Part shown: piece by piece, positions 39,001-52,465 of the stretch
Layout: every line of letters begins with the position of its first letter
How positions within the stretch are numbered: the first letter of the stretch is position 1
Assembly: GCA_964019695.1 (NCBI GenBank)
Contig: CAXHUL010000214.1
Coordinates: 806,001-870,000 of the forward strand
Reading direction: 5' to 3'
Length of the DNA stretch: 64,000 bases
DNA from: Loripinus fragilis
Taxonomy: Eukaryota; Mollusca; Bivalvia; Lucinida; Lucinidae
The notes under the pieces: model-generated
The model's input: only the letters and a program-made list of their open reading frames with translations
What the model was told of the DNA's origin: nothing
Database searches by the model: none
Position numbers and translations under genes: made by a program

Positions 39001-40182
39001 AGGCCGGTTCGGCTACTCTGGCCTAATGGGGCCTAATGGGAAGATCTTCTAATGCTCATAACTTTTTAATTTTCCGATGGAACGCTTTGAAATTTTCACC
39101 ATTTGTAGACGGCCTCCCGTACTACAAACTGATGCCCGTGTGGGCATGATGAAAATAGTAGTTCGCGAGACGGAAGCGTGTAAAGCTTCGGGGCGGCAGA
39201 CTTCCACACCCCGATAACTCGGTATCGAAACATTGTTGCGGGCGGGTGCGCATGGCAATACCTGCGCCTCTGTTGGCCCTATCCGCGTGCAAAATCTAAA
39301 AGCGATCAGAGATTTAGAAAGCGCGTACAACCGCTATCCCCATTTGCCTTGGGCCCTATGGGAAAACAGGAAATATCATAATTGCGGTCCGGGGCGCGCG
39401 CGCACAATGATAATTTTCACACCCGAGTAAGCTCTTTTATAGGTCAACATTTTGGAAAAAAAATTGGCTTGCTGCCCACAGCAGGAGCTGAGAACCATGC
39501 ATTCGGAGGTTTTCACACCCCACCCACTAATGCCCTCAAAGTTTGAGAAAACGCGACCTTCGCGAAAAGCCCCGGAACCTATTGAAAAGTGATGAGCAGT
39601 GCCCAGGAGCACCTCTCAGTCATTTGCGCAAAATTCCTTCGGCTACAAGTGGCTCAAATAAGGGCGTGAAAATTGTGCCGAAAGCCCTTTCAGGGGCTAT
39701 TGCTCGGCACTCGGGGGACGGAAAATTTTTTATCGCAATGCCTCACAATGAAGCACTGGTCGGGGGCTAACTTCTGGCACCAGTTTCGAGCCCGTCCGTG
39801 AAAGTGACCCGCGCAAGTTTTAGGCCGGTTCGGCTACTCTGGCCTAATGGGGCCTAATGGGAAGATCTTCTAATGCTCATAACTTTTTAATTTTCCGATG
39901 GAACGCTTTGAAATTTTCACCATTTGTAGACGTCCTCCCGTACTACAAACTGATGCCCGTGTGGGCATGATGAAAATAGTAGTTCGCGAGACGGAAGCGC
40001 GTAAAGCTTCGGGGCGGCAGACTTCCACACCCCGATAACTCGGTATCGAAACATTGTTGCGGGCGGGTGCGCATGGCAATACCTGCGCCTCTGTTGGCCC
40101 TATCCGCGTGCAAAATCTAAAAGCGATCAGAGCCTTAGAAAGCGCGTACAACCGCTATCCCCATTTGCCTTGGGCCCTATGG
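36088..40182. repeat. Units 45-49, sharing rare variants with units 5-7
   Basis: Unit 45 carries the +3-bp insertion (about 36452-36461) and the GC-tract form GCGCGCGTGCAC also seen in unit 7. Unit 46 carries GTGTGTGCAT also seen in unit 7. Unit 47 carries CCCTAG as in unit 5. Unit 49 carries the +3-bp insertion (about 39725-39735). Unit 48 is 817 bp (A7). These states are scattered over neighbouring units rather than copied as one block. Confidence 0.85.
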
Positions 40183-43100
40183 GAAAACAGGAAATATCAT
40201 AATTGCGGTCCGGGGCGCGCGCGCACAATGATAATTTTCACACCCGAGTAAGCTCTTTTATAGGTCAACATTTTGGAAAAAAAATTGGCTTGCTGCCCAC
40301 AGCAGGAGCTGAGAACCATGCATTCGGAGGTTTTCACACCCCACCCACTAATGCCCTCAAAGTTTGAGAAAACGCGACCTTCGCGAAAAGCCCCGGAACC
40401 TATTGCAAAGTGATGAGCAGTGCCCAGGAGCACCTCTCAGTCATTTGCGCAAAATTCCTTCGGCTACAAGTGGCTCAAATAAGGGCGTGAAAATTGTGCC
40501 GAAAGCCCTTTCAGGGGCTATTGCTCGGCACTCGGGGGACGGAAAATTTTACGCAATGCCTCACAATGAAGCACTGGTCGGGGGCTAACTTCTGGCACCA
40601 GTTTCGAGCCCGTCCGTGAAAGTGACCCGCGCAAGTTTTAGGCCGGTTCGGCTACTCTGGCCTAATGGGGCCTAATGGGAAGATCTTCTAATGCTCATAA
40701 CTTTTTAATTTTCCGATGGAACGCTTTGAAATTTTCACCATTTGTAGACGGCCTCCCGTACTACAAACTGATGCCCGTGTGGGCATGATGAAAATAGTAG
40801 TTCGCGAGACGGAAGCGCGTAAAGCTTCGGGGCGGCGGACTTCCACACCCCGATAACTCGGTATCGAAACATTGTTGCGGGCGGGTGCGCATGGCAATAC
40901 CTGCGCCTCTGTTGGCCCTATCCGCGTGCAAAATCTAAAAGCGATCAGAGCCTTAGAAAGCGCGTACAACCGCTATCCCCATTTGCCTTGGGCCCTATGG
41001 GAAAACAGGAAATATCATAATTGCGGTCCGGGGCGCGCGCGCACAATGATAATTTTCACACCCGAGTAAGCTCTTTTATAGGTCAACATTTTGGAAAAAA
41101 AATTGGCTTGCTGCCCACAGCAGGAGCTGAGAACCATGCATTCGGAGGTTTTCACACCCCACCCACTAATGCCCTCAAAGTTTGAGAAAACGCGACCTTC
41201 GCGAAAAGCCCCGGAACCTATTGCAAAGTGATGAGCAGTGCCCAGGAGCACCTCTCAGTCATTTGCGCAAAATTCCTTCGGCTACAAGTGGCTCAAATAA
41301 GGGCGTGAAAATTGTGCCGAAAGCCCTTTCAGGGGCTATTGCTCGGCACTCGGGGGACGGAAAATTTTACGCAATGCCTCACAATGAAGCACTGGTCGGG
41401 GGCTAACTTCTGGCACCAGTTTTGAGCCCGTCCGTGAAAGTGACCCGCGCAAGTTTTAGGCCGGTTTGGCTACTCTGGCCTAATGGGGCCTAATGGGAAG
41501 ATCTTCTAATGCTCATAACTTTTTAATTTTCCGATGGAACGCTTTGAAATTTTCACCATTTGTAGACGGCCTCCCGTACTACAAACTGATGCCCGTGTGG
41601 GCATGATGAAAATAGTAGTTCGCGAGACGGAAGCGCGTAAAGCTTCGGGGCGGCAGACTTCCACACCCCGATAACTCGGTATCGAAACATTGTTGCGGGC
41701 GGGTGCGCATGGCAATACCTGCGCCTCTGTTGGCCCTATCCGCGTGCAAAATCTAAAAGCGATCAGAGCCTTAGAAAGCGCGTACAACCGCTATCCCCAT
41801 TTGCCTTGGGCCCTATGGGAAAACAGGAAATATCATAATTGCGGTCCGGGGCGCGCGCGCACAATGATAATTTTCACACCCGAGTAAGCTCTTTTATAGG
41901 TCAACATTTTGGAAAAAAAATTGGCTTGCTGCCCACAGCAGGAGCTGAGAACCATGCATTCGGAGGTTTTCACACCCCACCCACTAATGCCCTCAAAGTT
42001 TGAGAAAACGCGACCTTCGCGAAAAGCCCCGGAACCTATTGCAAAGTGATGAGCAGTGCCCAGGAGCACCTGTCAGTCATTTGCGCAAAATTCCTTCGGC
42101 TACAAGTGGCTCAAATAAGGGCGTGAAAATTGTGCCGAAAGCCCTTTCAGGGGCTATTGCTCGGCACTCGGGGGACGGAAAATTTTACGCAATGCCTCAC
42201 AATGAAGCACTGGTCGGGGGCTAACTTCTGGCACCAGTTTCGAGCCCGTCCGTGAAAGTGACCCGCGCAAGTTTTAGGCCGGTTCGGCTACTCTGGCCTA
42301 ATGGGGCCTAATGGGAAGATCTTCTAATGCTCATAACTTTTTAATTTTCCGATGGAACGCTTTGAAATTTTCACCATTTGTAGACGGCCTCCCGTTCTAC
42401 AAACTGATGCCCGTGTGGGCATGATGAAAATAGTAGTTCGCGAGACGGAAGCGCGTAAAGCTTCGGGGCGGCAGACTTCCACACCCCGATAACTCGGTAT
42501 CGAAACATTGTTGCGGGCGTGTGCGCATGGCAATACCTGCGCCTCTGTTGGCCCTATCCGCGTGCAAAATCTAAAAGCGATCAGAGCCTTAGAAAGCACG
42601 TACAACCGCTATCCCCATTTGCCTTGGGCCCTATGGGAAAACAGGAAATATCATAATTGCGGTCCGGGGCGCGCGCGCACAATGATAATTTTCACACCCG
42701 AGTAAGCTCTTTTATAGGTCAACATTTTGGGAAAAAAATTGGCTTGCTGCCCACAGCAGGAGCTGAGAACCATGCATTCGGAGGTTTTCACACCCCACCC
42801 ACTAATGCCCTCAAAGTTTGAGAAAACGCGACCTTCGCGAAAAGCCCCGGAACCTATTGCAAAGTGATGAGCAGTGCCCAGGAGCACCTCTCAGTCATTT
42901 GCGCAAAATTCCTTCGGCTACAAGTGGCTCAAATAAGGGCGTGAAAATTGTGCCGAAAGCCCTTTCAGGGGCTATTGCTCGGCACTCGGGGGACGGAAAA
43001 TTTTACGCAATGCCTCACAATGAAGCACTGGTCGGGGGCTAACTTCTGGCACCAGTTTCGAGCCCGTCCGTGAAAGTGACCCGCGCAAGTTTTAGGCCGG

Positions 43101-44272
43101 TTCGGCTACTCTGGCCTAATGGGGCCTAATGGGAAGATCTTCTAATGCTCATAACTTTTTAATTTTCCGATGGAACGCTTTGAAATTTTCACCATTTGTA
43201 GACGGCCTCCCGTACTACAAACTGATGCCCGTGTGGGCATGATGAAAATAGTAGTTCGCGAGACGGAAGCGCGTAAAGCTTCGGGGCGGCAGACTTCCAC
43301 ACCCCGATAACTCGGTATCGAAACATTGTTGCGGGCGGGTGCGCATGGCAATACCTGCGCCTCTGTTGGCCCTATCCGCGTGCAAAATCTAAAAGCGATC
43401 AGAGCCTTAGAAAGCGCGTACAACCGCTATCCCCATTTGCCTTGGGCCCTATGGGAAAACAGGAAATATCATAATTGCGGTCCGGGGCGCGCGCGCACAA
43501 TGATAATTTTCACACCCGAGTAAGCTCTTTTATAGGTCAACATTTTGGAAAAAAAATTGGCTTGCTGCCCACAGCAGGAGCTGAGAACCATGCATTCGGA
43601 GGTTTTCACACCCCACCCACTAATGCCCTCAAAGTTTGAGAAAACGCGACCTTCGCGAAAAGCCCCGGAACCTATTGCAAAGTGATGAGCAGTGCCCAGG
43701 AGCACCTCTCAGTCATTTGCGCAAAATTCCTTCGGCTACAAGTGGCTCAAATAAGGGCGTGAAAATTGTGCCGAAAGCCCTTTCAGGGGCTATTGCTCGG
43801 CACTCGGGGGACGGAAAATTTTACGCAATGCCTCACAATGAAGCACTGGTCGGGGGCTAACTTCTGGCACCAGTTTCGAGCCCGTCCGTGAAAGTGACCC
43901 GCGCAAGTTTTAGGCCGGTTCGGCTACTCTGGCCTAATGGGGCCTAATGGGAAGATCTTCTAATGCTCATAACTTTTTAATTTTCCGATGGAACGCTTTG
44001 AAATTTTCACCATTTGTAGACGGCCTCCCGTACTACAAACTGATGCCCGTGTGGGCATGATGAAAATAGTAGTTCGCGAGACGGAAGCGCGTAAAGCTTC
44101 GGGGCGGCAGACTTCCACACCCCGATAACTCGGTATCGAAACATTGTTGCGGGCGGGTGCGCATGGCAATACCTGCGCCTCTGTTGGCCCTATCCGCGTG
44201 CAAAATCTAAAAGCGATCAGAGCCTTAGAAAGCGCGTACAACCGCTATCCCCATTTGCCTTGGGCCCTATGG

Positions 44273-47200
44273 GAAAACAGGAAATATCATAATTGCGGTC
44301 CGGGGCGCGCGCGCACAATTATAATTTTCACACCCGAGTAAGCTCTTTTATAGGTCAACATTTTGGAAAAAAAATTGGCTTGCTGCCCACAGCAGGAGCT
44401 GAGAACCATGCATTCGGAGGTTTTCAAACCCCACCCACTAATGCCCTCAAAGTTTGAGAAAACGCGACCTTCGCGAAAAGCCCCGGAACCTATTGCAAAG
44501 TGATGAGCAGTGCCCAGGAGCACCTGTCAGTCATTTGCGCAAAATTCCTTCGGCTACAAGTGGCTCAAATAAGGGCGTGAAAATTGTGCCGAAAGCCCTT
44601 TCAGGGGCTATTGCTCGGCACTCGGGGGACGGAAAATTTTACGCAATGCCTCACAATGAAGCACTGGTCGGGGGCTAACTTCTGGCACCAGTTTCGAGCC
44701 CGTCGGTGAAAGTGACCCGCGCAAGTTTTAGGCCGGTTCGGCTACTCTGGCCTAATGGGGCCTAATGGGAAGATCTTCTAATGCTCATAACTTTTTAATT
44801 TTCCGATGGAACGCTTTGAAATTTTCACCATTTGTAGACGGCCTCCCGTACTACAAACTGATGCCCGTGTGGGCATGATGAAAATAGTAGTTCGCGAGAC
44901 GGAAGCGCGTAAAGCTTCGGGGCGGCAGACTTCCACACCCCGATAACTCGGTATCGAAACATTGTTGCGGGCGGGTGCGCATGGCAATACCTGCGCCTCT
45001 GTTGGCCCTATCCGCGTGCAAAATCTAAAAGCGATCAGAGCCTTAGAAAGCGCGTACAACCGCTATCCCCATTTGCCTTGGGCCCTATGGGAAAACAGGA
45101 AATATCATAATTGCGGTCCGGGGCGCGCGCGCACAATTATAATTTTCACACCCGAGTAAGCTCTTTTATAGGTCAACATTTTGGAAAAAAAATTGGCTTG
45201 CTGCCCACAGCAGGAGCTGAGAACCATGCATTCGGAGGTTTTCAAACCCCACCCACTAATGCCCTCAAAGTTTGAGAAAACGCGACCTTCGCGAAAAGCC
45301 CCGGAACCTATTGCAAAGTGATGAGCAGTGCCCAGGAGCACCTGTCAGTCATTTGCGCAAAATTCCTTCGGCTACAAGTGGCTCAAATAAGGGCGTGAAA
45401 ATTGTGCCGAAAGCCCTTTCAGGGGCTATTGCTCGGCACTCGGGGGACGGAAAATTTTACGCAATGCCTCACAATGAAGCACTGGTCGGGGGCTAACTTC
45501 TGGCACCAGTTTCGAGCCCGTCGGTGAAAGTGACCCGCGCAAGTTTTAGGCCGGTTCGGCTACTCTGGCCTAATGGGGCCTAATGGGAAGATCTTCTAAT
45601 GCTCATAACTTTTTAATTTTCCGATGGAACGCTTTGAAATTTTCACCATTTGTAGACGGCCTCCCGTACTACAAACTGATGCCCGTGTGGGCATGATGAA
45701 AATAGTAGTTCGCGAGACGGAAGCGCGTAAAGCTTCGGGGCGGCGGACTTCCACACCCCGATAACTCGGTATCGAAACATTGTTGCGGGCGGGTGCGCAT
45801 GGCAATACCTGCGCCTCTGTTGGCCCTATCCGCGTGCAAAATCTAAAAGCGATCAGAGCCTTAGAAAGCGCGTACAACCGCTATCCCCATTTGCCTTGGG
45901 CCCTATGGGAAAACAGGAAATATCATAATTGCGGTCCGGGGCGCGCGCGCACAATGATAATTTTCACACCCGAGTAAGCTCTTTTATAGGTCAACATTTT
46001 GGAAAAAAAATTGGCTTGCTGCCCACAGCAGGAGCTGAGAACCATGCATTCGGAGGTTTTCACACCCCACCCACTAATGCCCTCAAAGTTTGAGAAAACG
46101 CGACCTTCGCGAAAAGCCCCGGAACCTATTGCAAAGTGATGAGCAGTGCCCAGGAGCACCTCTCAGTCATTTGCGCAAAATTCCTTCGGCTACAAGTGGC
46201 TCAAATAAGGGCGTGAAAATTGTGCCGAAAGCCCTTTCAGGGGCTATTGCTCGGCACTCGGGGGACGGAAAATTTTACGCAATGCCTCACAATGAAGCAC
46301 TGGTCGGGGGCTAACTTCTGGCACCAGTTTCGAGCCCGTCCGTGAAAGTGACCCGCGCAAGTTTTAGGCCGGTTCGGCTACTCTGGCCTAATGGGGCCTA
46401 ATGGGAAGATCTTCTAATGCTCATAACTTTTTAATTTTCCGATGGAACGCTTTGAAATTTTCACCATTTGTAGACGGCCTCCCGTACTACAAACTGATGC
46501 CCGTGTGGGCATGATGAAAATAGTAGTTCGCGAGACGGAAGCGCGTAAAGCTTCGGGGCGGCAGACTTCCACACCCCGATAACTCGGTATCGAAACATTG
46601 TTGCGGGCGGGTGCGCATGGCAATACCTGCGCCTCTGTTGGCCCTATCCGCGTGCAAAATCTAAAAGCGATCAGAGCCTTAGAAAGCGCGTACAACCGCT
46701 ATCCCCATTTGCCTTGGGCCCTATGGGAAAACAGGAAATATCATAATTGCGGTCCGGGGCGCGCGCGCACAATTATAATTTTCACACCCGAGTAAGCTCT
46801 TTTATAGGTCAACATTTTGGAAAAAAAATTGGCTTGCTGCCCACAGCAGGAGCTGAGAACCATGCATTCGGAGGTTTTCAAACCCCACCCACTAATGCCC
46901 TCAAAGTTTGAGAAAACGCGACCTTCGCGAAAAGCCCCGGAACCTATTGCAAAGTGATGAGCAGTGCCCAGGAGCACCTCTCAGTCATTTGCGCAAAATT
47001 CCTTCGGCTACAAGTGGCTCAAATAAGGGCGTGAAAATTGTGCCGAAAGCCCTTTCAGGGGCTATTGCTCGGCACTCGGGGGACGGAAAATTTTACGCAA
47101 TGCCTCACAATGAAGCACTGGTCGGGGGCTAACTTCTGGCACCAGTTTCGAGCCCGTCCGTGAAAGTGACCCGCGCAAGTTTTAGGCCGGTTCGGCTACT

Positions 47201-48363
47201 CTGGCCTAATGGGGCCTAATGGGAAGATCTTCTAATGCTCATAACTTTTTAATTTTCCGATGGAACGCTTTGAAATTTTCACCATTTGTAGACGGCCTCC
47301 CGTACTACAAACTGATGCCCGTGTGGGCATGATGAAAATAGTAGTTCGCGAGACGGAAGCGCGTAAAGCTTCGGGGCGGCAGACTTCCACACCCCGATAA
47401 CTCGGTATCGAAACATTGTTGCGGGCGGGTGCGCATGGCAATACCTGCGCCTCTGTTGGCCCTATCCGCGTGCAAAATCTAAAAGCGATCAGAGCCTTAG
47501 AAAGCGCGTACAACCGCTATCCCCATTTGCCTTGGGCCCTATGGGAAAACAGGAAATATCATAATTGCGGTCCGGGGCGCGCGCGCACAATGATAATTTT
47601 CACACCCGAGTAAGCTCTTTTATAGGTCAACATTTTGGAAAAAAAATTGGCTTGCTGCCCACAGCAGGAGCTGAGAACCATGCATTCGGAGGTTTTCAAA
47701 CCCCACCCACTAATGCCCTCAAAGTTTGAGAAAACGCGACCTTCGCGAAAAGCCCCGGAACCTATTGCAAAGTGATGAGCAGTGCCCAGGAGAACCTGTC
47801 AGTCATTTGCGCAAAATTCCTTCGGCTACAAGTGGCTCAAATAAGGGCGTGAAAATTGTGCCGAAAGCCCTTTCAGGGGCTATTGCTCGGCACTCGGGGG
47901 ACGGAAAATTTTACGCAATGCCTCACAATGAAGCACTGGTCGGGGGGCTAACTTCTGGCACCAGTTTCGAGCCCGTCCGTGAAAGTGACCCGCGCAAGTT
48001 TTAGGCCGGTTCGGCTACTCTGGCCTAATGGGGCCTAATGGGAAGATCTTCTAATGCTCATAACTTTTTAATTTTCCGATGGAACGCTTTGAAATTTTCA
48101 CCATTTGTAGACGGCCTCCCGTACTACAAACTGATGCCCGTGTGGGCATGATGAAAATAGTAGTTCGCGAGACGGAAGCGCGTAAAGCTTCGGGGCGGCA
48201 GACTTCCACACCCCGATAACTCGGTATCGAAACATTGTTGCGGGCGGGTGCGCATGGCAATACCTGCGCCTCTGTTGGCCCTATCCGCGTGCAAAATCTA
48301 AAAGCGATCAGAGCCTTAGAAAGCGCGTACAACCGCTATCCCCATTTGCCTTGGGCCCTATGG
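44273..48363. repeat. Mosaic variant block, units 55-59
   Basis: Units 55 and 56 share CACAATTATAATT, TTTTCAAACCCC, CACCTGTCAG and CCGTCGGTG; I see one difference between them (an A>G giving GGCGGCGGAC near 45745, also present in unit 50). Unit 57 lacks the first four. Unit 58 has only the first two, and unit 59 only the second and third. Unit 59 is 819 bp because its G5 run is G6 (47942-47947). The independent assortment of neighbouring variants indicates conversion tracts shorter than one unit. Confidence 0.88.
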
Positions 48364-49657
48364 GAAAACAGGAAATATCATAATTGCGGTCCGGGGCGCG
48401 CGCGCACAATGATAATTTTCACACCCGAGTAAGCTCTTTTATAGGTCAACATTTTGGAAAAAAAATTGGCTTGCTGCCCACAGCAGGAGCTGAGAACCAT
48501 GCATTCGGGGGTTTTCACACCCCACCCACTAATGCCCTCAAAGTTTGAGAAAACGCGACCTTCGCGAAAAGCCCCGGAACCTATTGCAAAGTGATGAGCA
48601 GTGCCCAGGAGCACCTCTCAGTCATTTGCGCAAAATTCCTTCGGCTACAAGTGGCTCAAATAAGGGCGTGAAAATTGTGCCGAAAGCCCTTTCAGGGGCT
48701 ATTGCTCGGCACTCGGGGGACGGAAAATTTTACGCAATGCCTCACAATGAAGCACTGGTCGGGGGCTAACTTCTGGCACCAGTTTCGAGCCCGTCCGTGA
48801 AAGTGACCCGCGCAAGTTTTAGGCCGGTTCGGCTACTCTGGCCTAATGGGGCCTTTTGGGAAGATCTTCTAATGCTCATAACTTTTTAATTTTCCGATGG
48901 AACGCTTTGAAATTTTCACCATTTGTAGACGGCCTCCCGTACTACAAACTGATGCCCGTGTGGGCATGATGAAAATAGTAGTTCGCGAGACGGAAGCGCG
49001 TAAAGCTTCGGGGCGGCAGACTTCCACACCCCGATAACTCGGTATCGAAACATTGTTGCGGGCGGGTGCGCATGGCAATACCTGCGCCTCTGTTGGCCCT
49101 ATCCGCGTGCAAAATCTAAAAGCGATCAGAGCCTTAGAAAGCGCGTACAACCGCTATCCCCATTTGCCTTGGGCCCTATGGGAAAACAGGAAATATCATA
49201 ATTGCGGTCCGGGGCGCGGGCGCACAATGATAATTTTCACACCCGAGTAAGCTCTTTTATAGGTCAACATTTTGGAAAAAAAATTGGCTTGCTGCCCACA
49301 GCAGGAGCTGAGAACCATGCATTCGGAGGTTTTCACACCCCACCCACTAATGCCCTCAAAGTTTGAGAAAACGCGACCTTCGCGAAAAGCCCCGGAACCT
49401 ATTGCAAAGTGATGAGCAGTGCCCAGGAGCACCTCTCAGTCATTTGCGCAAAATTCCTTCGGCTACAAGTGGCTCAAATAAGGGCGTGAAAATTGTGCTG
49501 AAAGCCCTTTCAGGGGCTATTGCTCGGCACTCGGGGGACGGAAAATTTTACGCAATGCCTCACAATGAAGCACTGGTCGGGGGCTAACTTCTGGCACCAG
49601 TTTCGAGCCCGTCCGTGAAAGTGACCCGCGCAAGTTTTAGGCCGGTTCGGCTACTCT

Positions 49658-49687
49658 GGCCTAATGGGGCCTAATGGGGCCTAATGG
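49658..49687 (+). repeat. Three-copy expansion of the 10-bp repeat in unit 61
   Basis: GGCCTAATGG occurs three times in a row instead of two, making this unit 828 bp. It follows unit 60, whose second 10-bp copy carries AA>TT. Slippage is the simplest cause. Confidence 0.95.
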
Positions 49688-51645
49688 GAAGATCTTCTAA
49701 TGCTCATAACTTTTTAATTTTCCGATGGAACGCTTTGAAATTTTCACCATTTGTAGACGGCCTCCCGTACTACAAACTGATGCCCGTGTGGGCATGATGA
49801 AAATAGTAGTTCGCGAGACGGAAGCGCGTAAAGCTTCGGGGCGGCAGACTTCCACACCCCGATAACTCGGTATCGAAACATTGTTGCGGGCGGGTGCGCA
49901 TGGCAATACCTGCGCCTCTGTTGGCCCTATCCGCGTGCAAAATCTAAAAGCGATCAGAGCCTTAGAAAGCGCGTACAACCGCTATCCCCATTTGCCTTGG
50001 GCCCTATGGGAAAACAGGAAATATAATAATTGCGGTCCGGGGCGCGCGCGCACAATGATAATTTTCACACCCGAGTAAGCTCTTTTATAAGTCAACATTT
50101 TGGAAAAAAAATTGGCTTGCTGCCCACAGCAGGAGCTGAGAACCATGCATTCGGAGGTTTTCACACCCCACCCACTAATGCCCTCAAAGTTTGAGAAAAC
50201 GCGACCTTCGCGAAAAGCCCCGGAACCTATTGCAAAGTGATGAGCAGTGCCCAGGAGCACCTCTCAGTCATTTGCGCAAAATTCCTTCGGCTACAAGTGG
50301 CTCAAATAAGGGAGTGAAAATTGTGCCGAAAGCCCTTTCAGGGGCTATTGCTCGGCACTCGGGGGACGGAAAATTTTACGCAATGCCTCACAATGAAGCA
50401 CTGGTCGGGGGCTAACTTCTGGCACCAGTTTCGAGCCCGTCCGTGAAAGTGACCCGCGCAAGTTTTAGGCCGGTTCGGCTACTCTGGCCTAATGGGGCCT
50501 AATGGGAAGATCTTCTAATGCTCATAACTTTTTAATTTTCCGATGGAACGCTTTGAAATTTTCACCATTTGTAGACGGCCTCCCGTACTACAAACTGATG
50601 CCCGTGTGGGCATGATGAAAATAGTAGTTCGCGAGACGGAAGCGCGTAAAGCTTCGGGGTTGCAGACTTCCACACCCCGATAACTCGGTATCGAAACATT
50701 GTTGCGGGCGGGTGCGCATGGCAATACCTGCGCCTCTGTTGGCCCTATCCGCGTGCAAAATCTAAAAGCGATCAGAGCCTTAGAAAGCGCGTACAACCGC
50801 TATCCCCATTTGCCTTGGGCCCTATGGGAAAACAGGAAATATCATAATTGCGGTCCGGGGCGCGCGCGCACAATGATAATTTTCACACCCGAGTAAGCTC
50901 TTTTATAGGTCAACATTTTGGAAAAAAAATTGGCTTGCTGCCCACAGCAGGAGCTGAGAACCATGCATTCGGAGGTTTTCACACCCCACCCACTAATGCC
51001 CTCAAAGTTTGAGAAAACGCGACCTTCGCGAAAAGCCCCGGAACCTATTGCAAAGTGATGAGCAGTGCCCAGGAGCACCTCTCAGTCATTTGCGCAAAAT
51101 TCCTTCGGCTACAAGTGGCTCAAATAAGGGCGTGAAAATTGTGCCGAAAGCCCTTTCAGGGGCTATTGCTCGGCACTCGGGGGACGGAAAATTTTACGCA
51201 ATGCCTCACAATGAAGCACTGGTCGGGGGCTAACTTCTGGCACCAGTTTCGAGCCCGTCCGTGAAAGTGACCCGCGCAAGTTTTAGGCCGGTTCGGCTAC
51301 TCTGGCCTAATGGGGCCTAATGGGAAGATCTTCTAATGCTCATAACTTTTTAATTTTCCGATGGAACGCTTTGAAATTTTCACCATTTGTAGACGGCCTC
51401 CCGTACTACAAACTGATGCCCGTGTGGGCATGATGAAAATAGTAGTTCGCGAGACGGAAGCGCGTAAAGCTTCGGGACGGCAGACTTCCACACCCCGATA
51501 ACTCGGTATCGAAACATTGTTGCGGGCGGGTGCGCATGGCAATACCTGCGTCTCTGTTGGCCCTATCCGCGTGCAAAATCTAAAAGCGATCAGAGCCTTA
51601 GAAAGCGCGTACAACCGCTATCCCCATTTGCCTTGGGCCCTATGG

Positions 51646-52465
51646 GAAAACAGGAAATATCATAATTGCGGTCCGGGGCGGGCGCGCGCACAATGATAAT
51701 TTTCACACCCGAGTAAGCTCTTTTATAGGTCAACATTTTGGAAAAAAAATTGGCTTGCTGCCCACAGCAGGAGCTGAGAACCATGCATTCGGAGGTTTTC
51801 ACACCCCACCCACTAATGCCCTCAAAGTTTGAGAAAACGCGACCTTCGCGAAAAGCCCCGGAACCTATTGCAAAGTGATGAGCAGTGCCCAGGAGCACCT
51901 CTCAGTCATTTGCGCAAAATTCCTTCGGCTACAAGTGGCTCAAATAAGGGCGTGAAAATTGTGCCGAAAGCCCTTTCAGGGGCTATTGCTCGGCACTCGG
52001 GGGACGGAAAATTTTACGCAATGCCTCACAATGAAGCACTGGTCGGGGGCTAACTTCTGGCACCAGTTTCGAGCCCGTCCGTGAAAGTGACCCGCGCAAG
52101 TTTTAGGCCGGTTCGGCTACTCTGGCCTAATGGGGCCTAATGGGAAGATCTTCTAATGCTCATAACTTTTTAATTTTCCGATGGAACGCTTTGAAATTTT
52201 CACCATTTGTAGACGGCCTCCCGTACTACAAACTGATGCCCGTGTGGGCATGATGAAAATAGTAGTTCGCGAGACGGAAGCGCGTAAAGCTTCGGGGCGG
52301 CAGACTTCCACACCCCGATAACTCGGTATCGAAACATTGTTGCGGGCGGGTGCGCATGGCAATACCTGCACCTCTGTTGGCCCTATCCGCGTGCAAAATC
52401 TAAAAGCGATCAGAGCCTTAGAAAGCGCGTACAACCGCTATCCCCATTTGCCTTGGGCCCTATGG
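51646..52465. repeat. Variant unit 64 (820 bp)
   Basis: The GC tract reads GGGGCGGGCGCGCGCAC (about 51674-51690), 2 bp longer than consensus through an extra GG within the run. No other change in this unit stood out. Confidence 0.85.
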
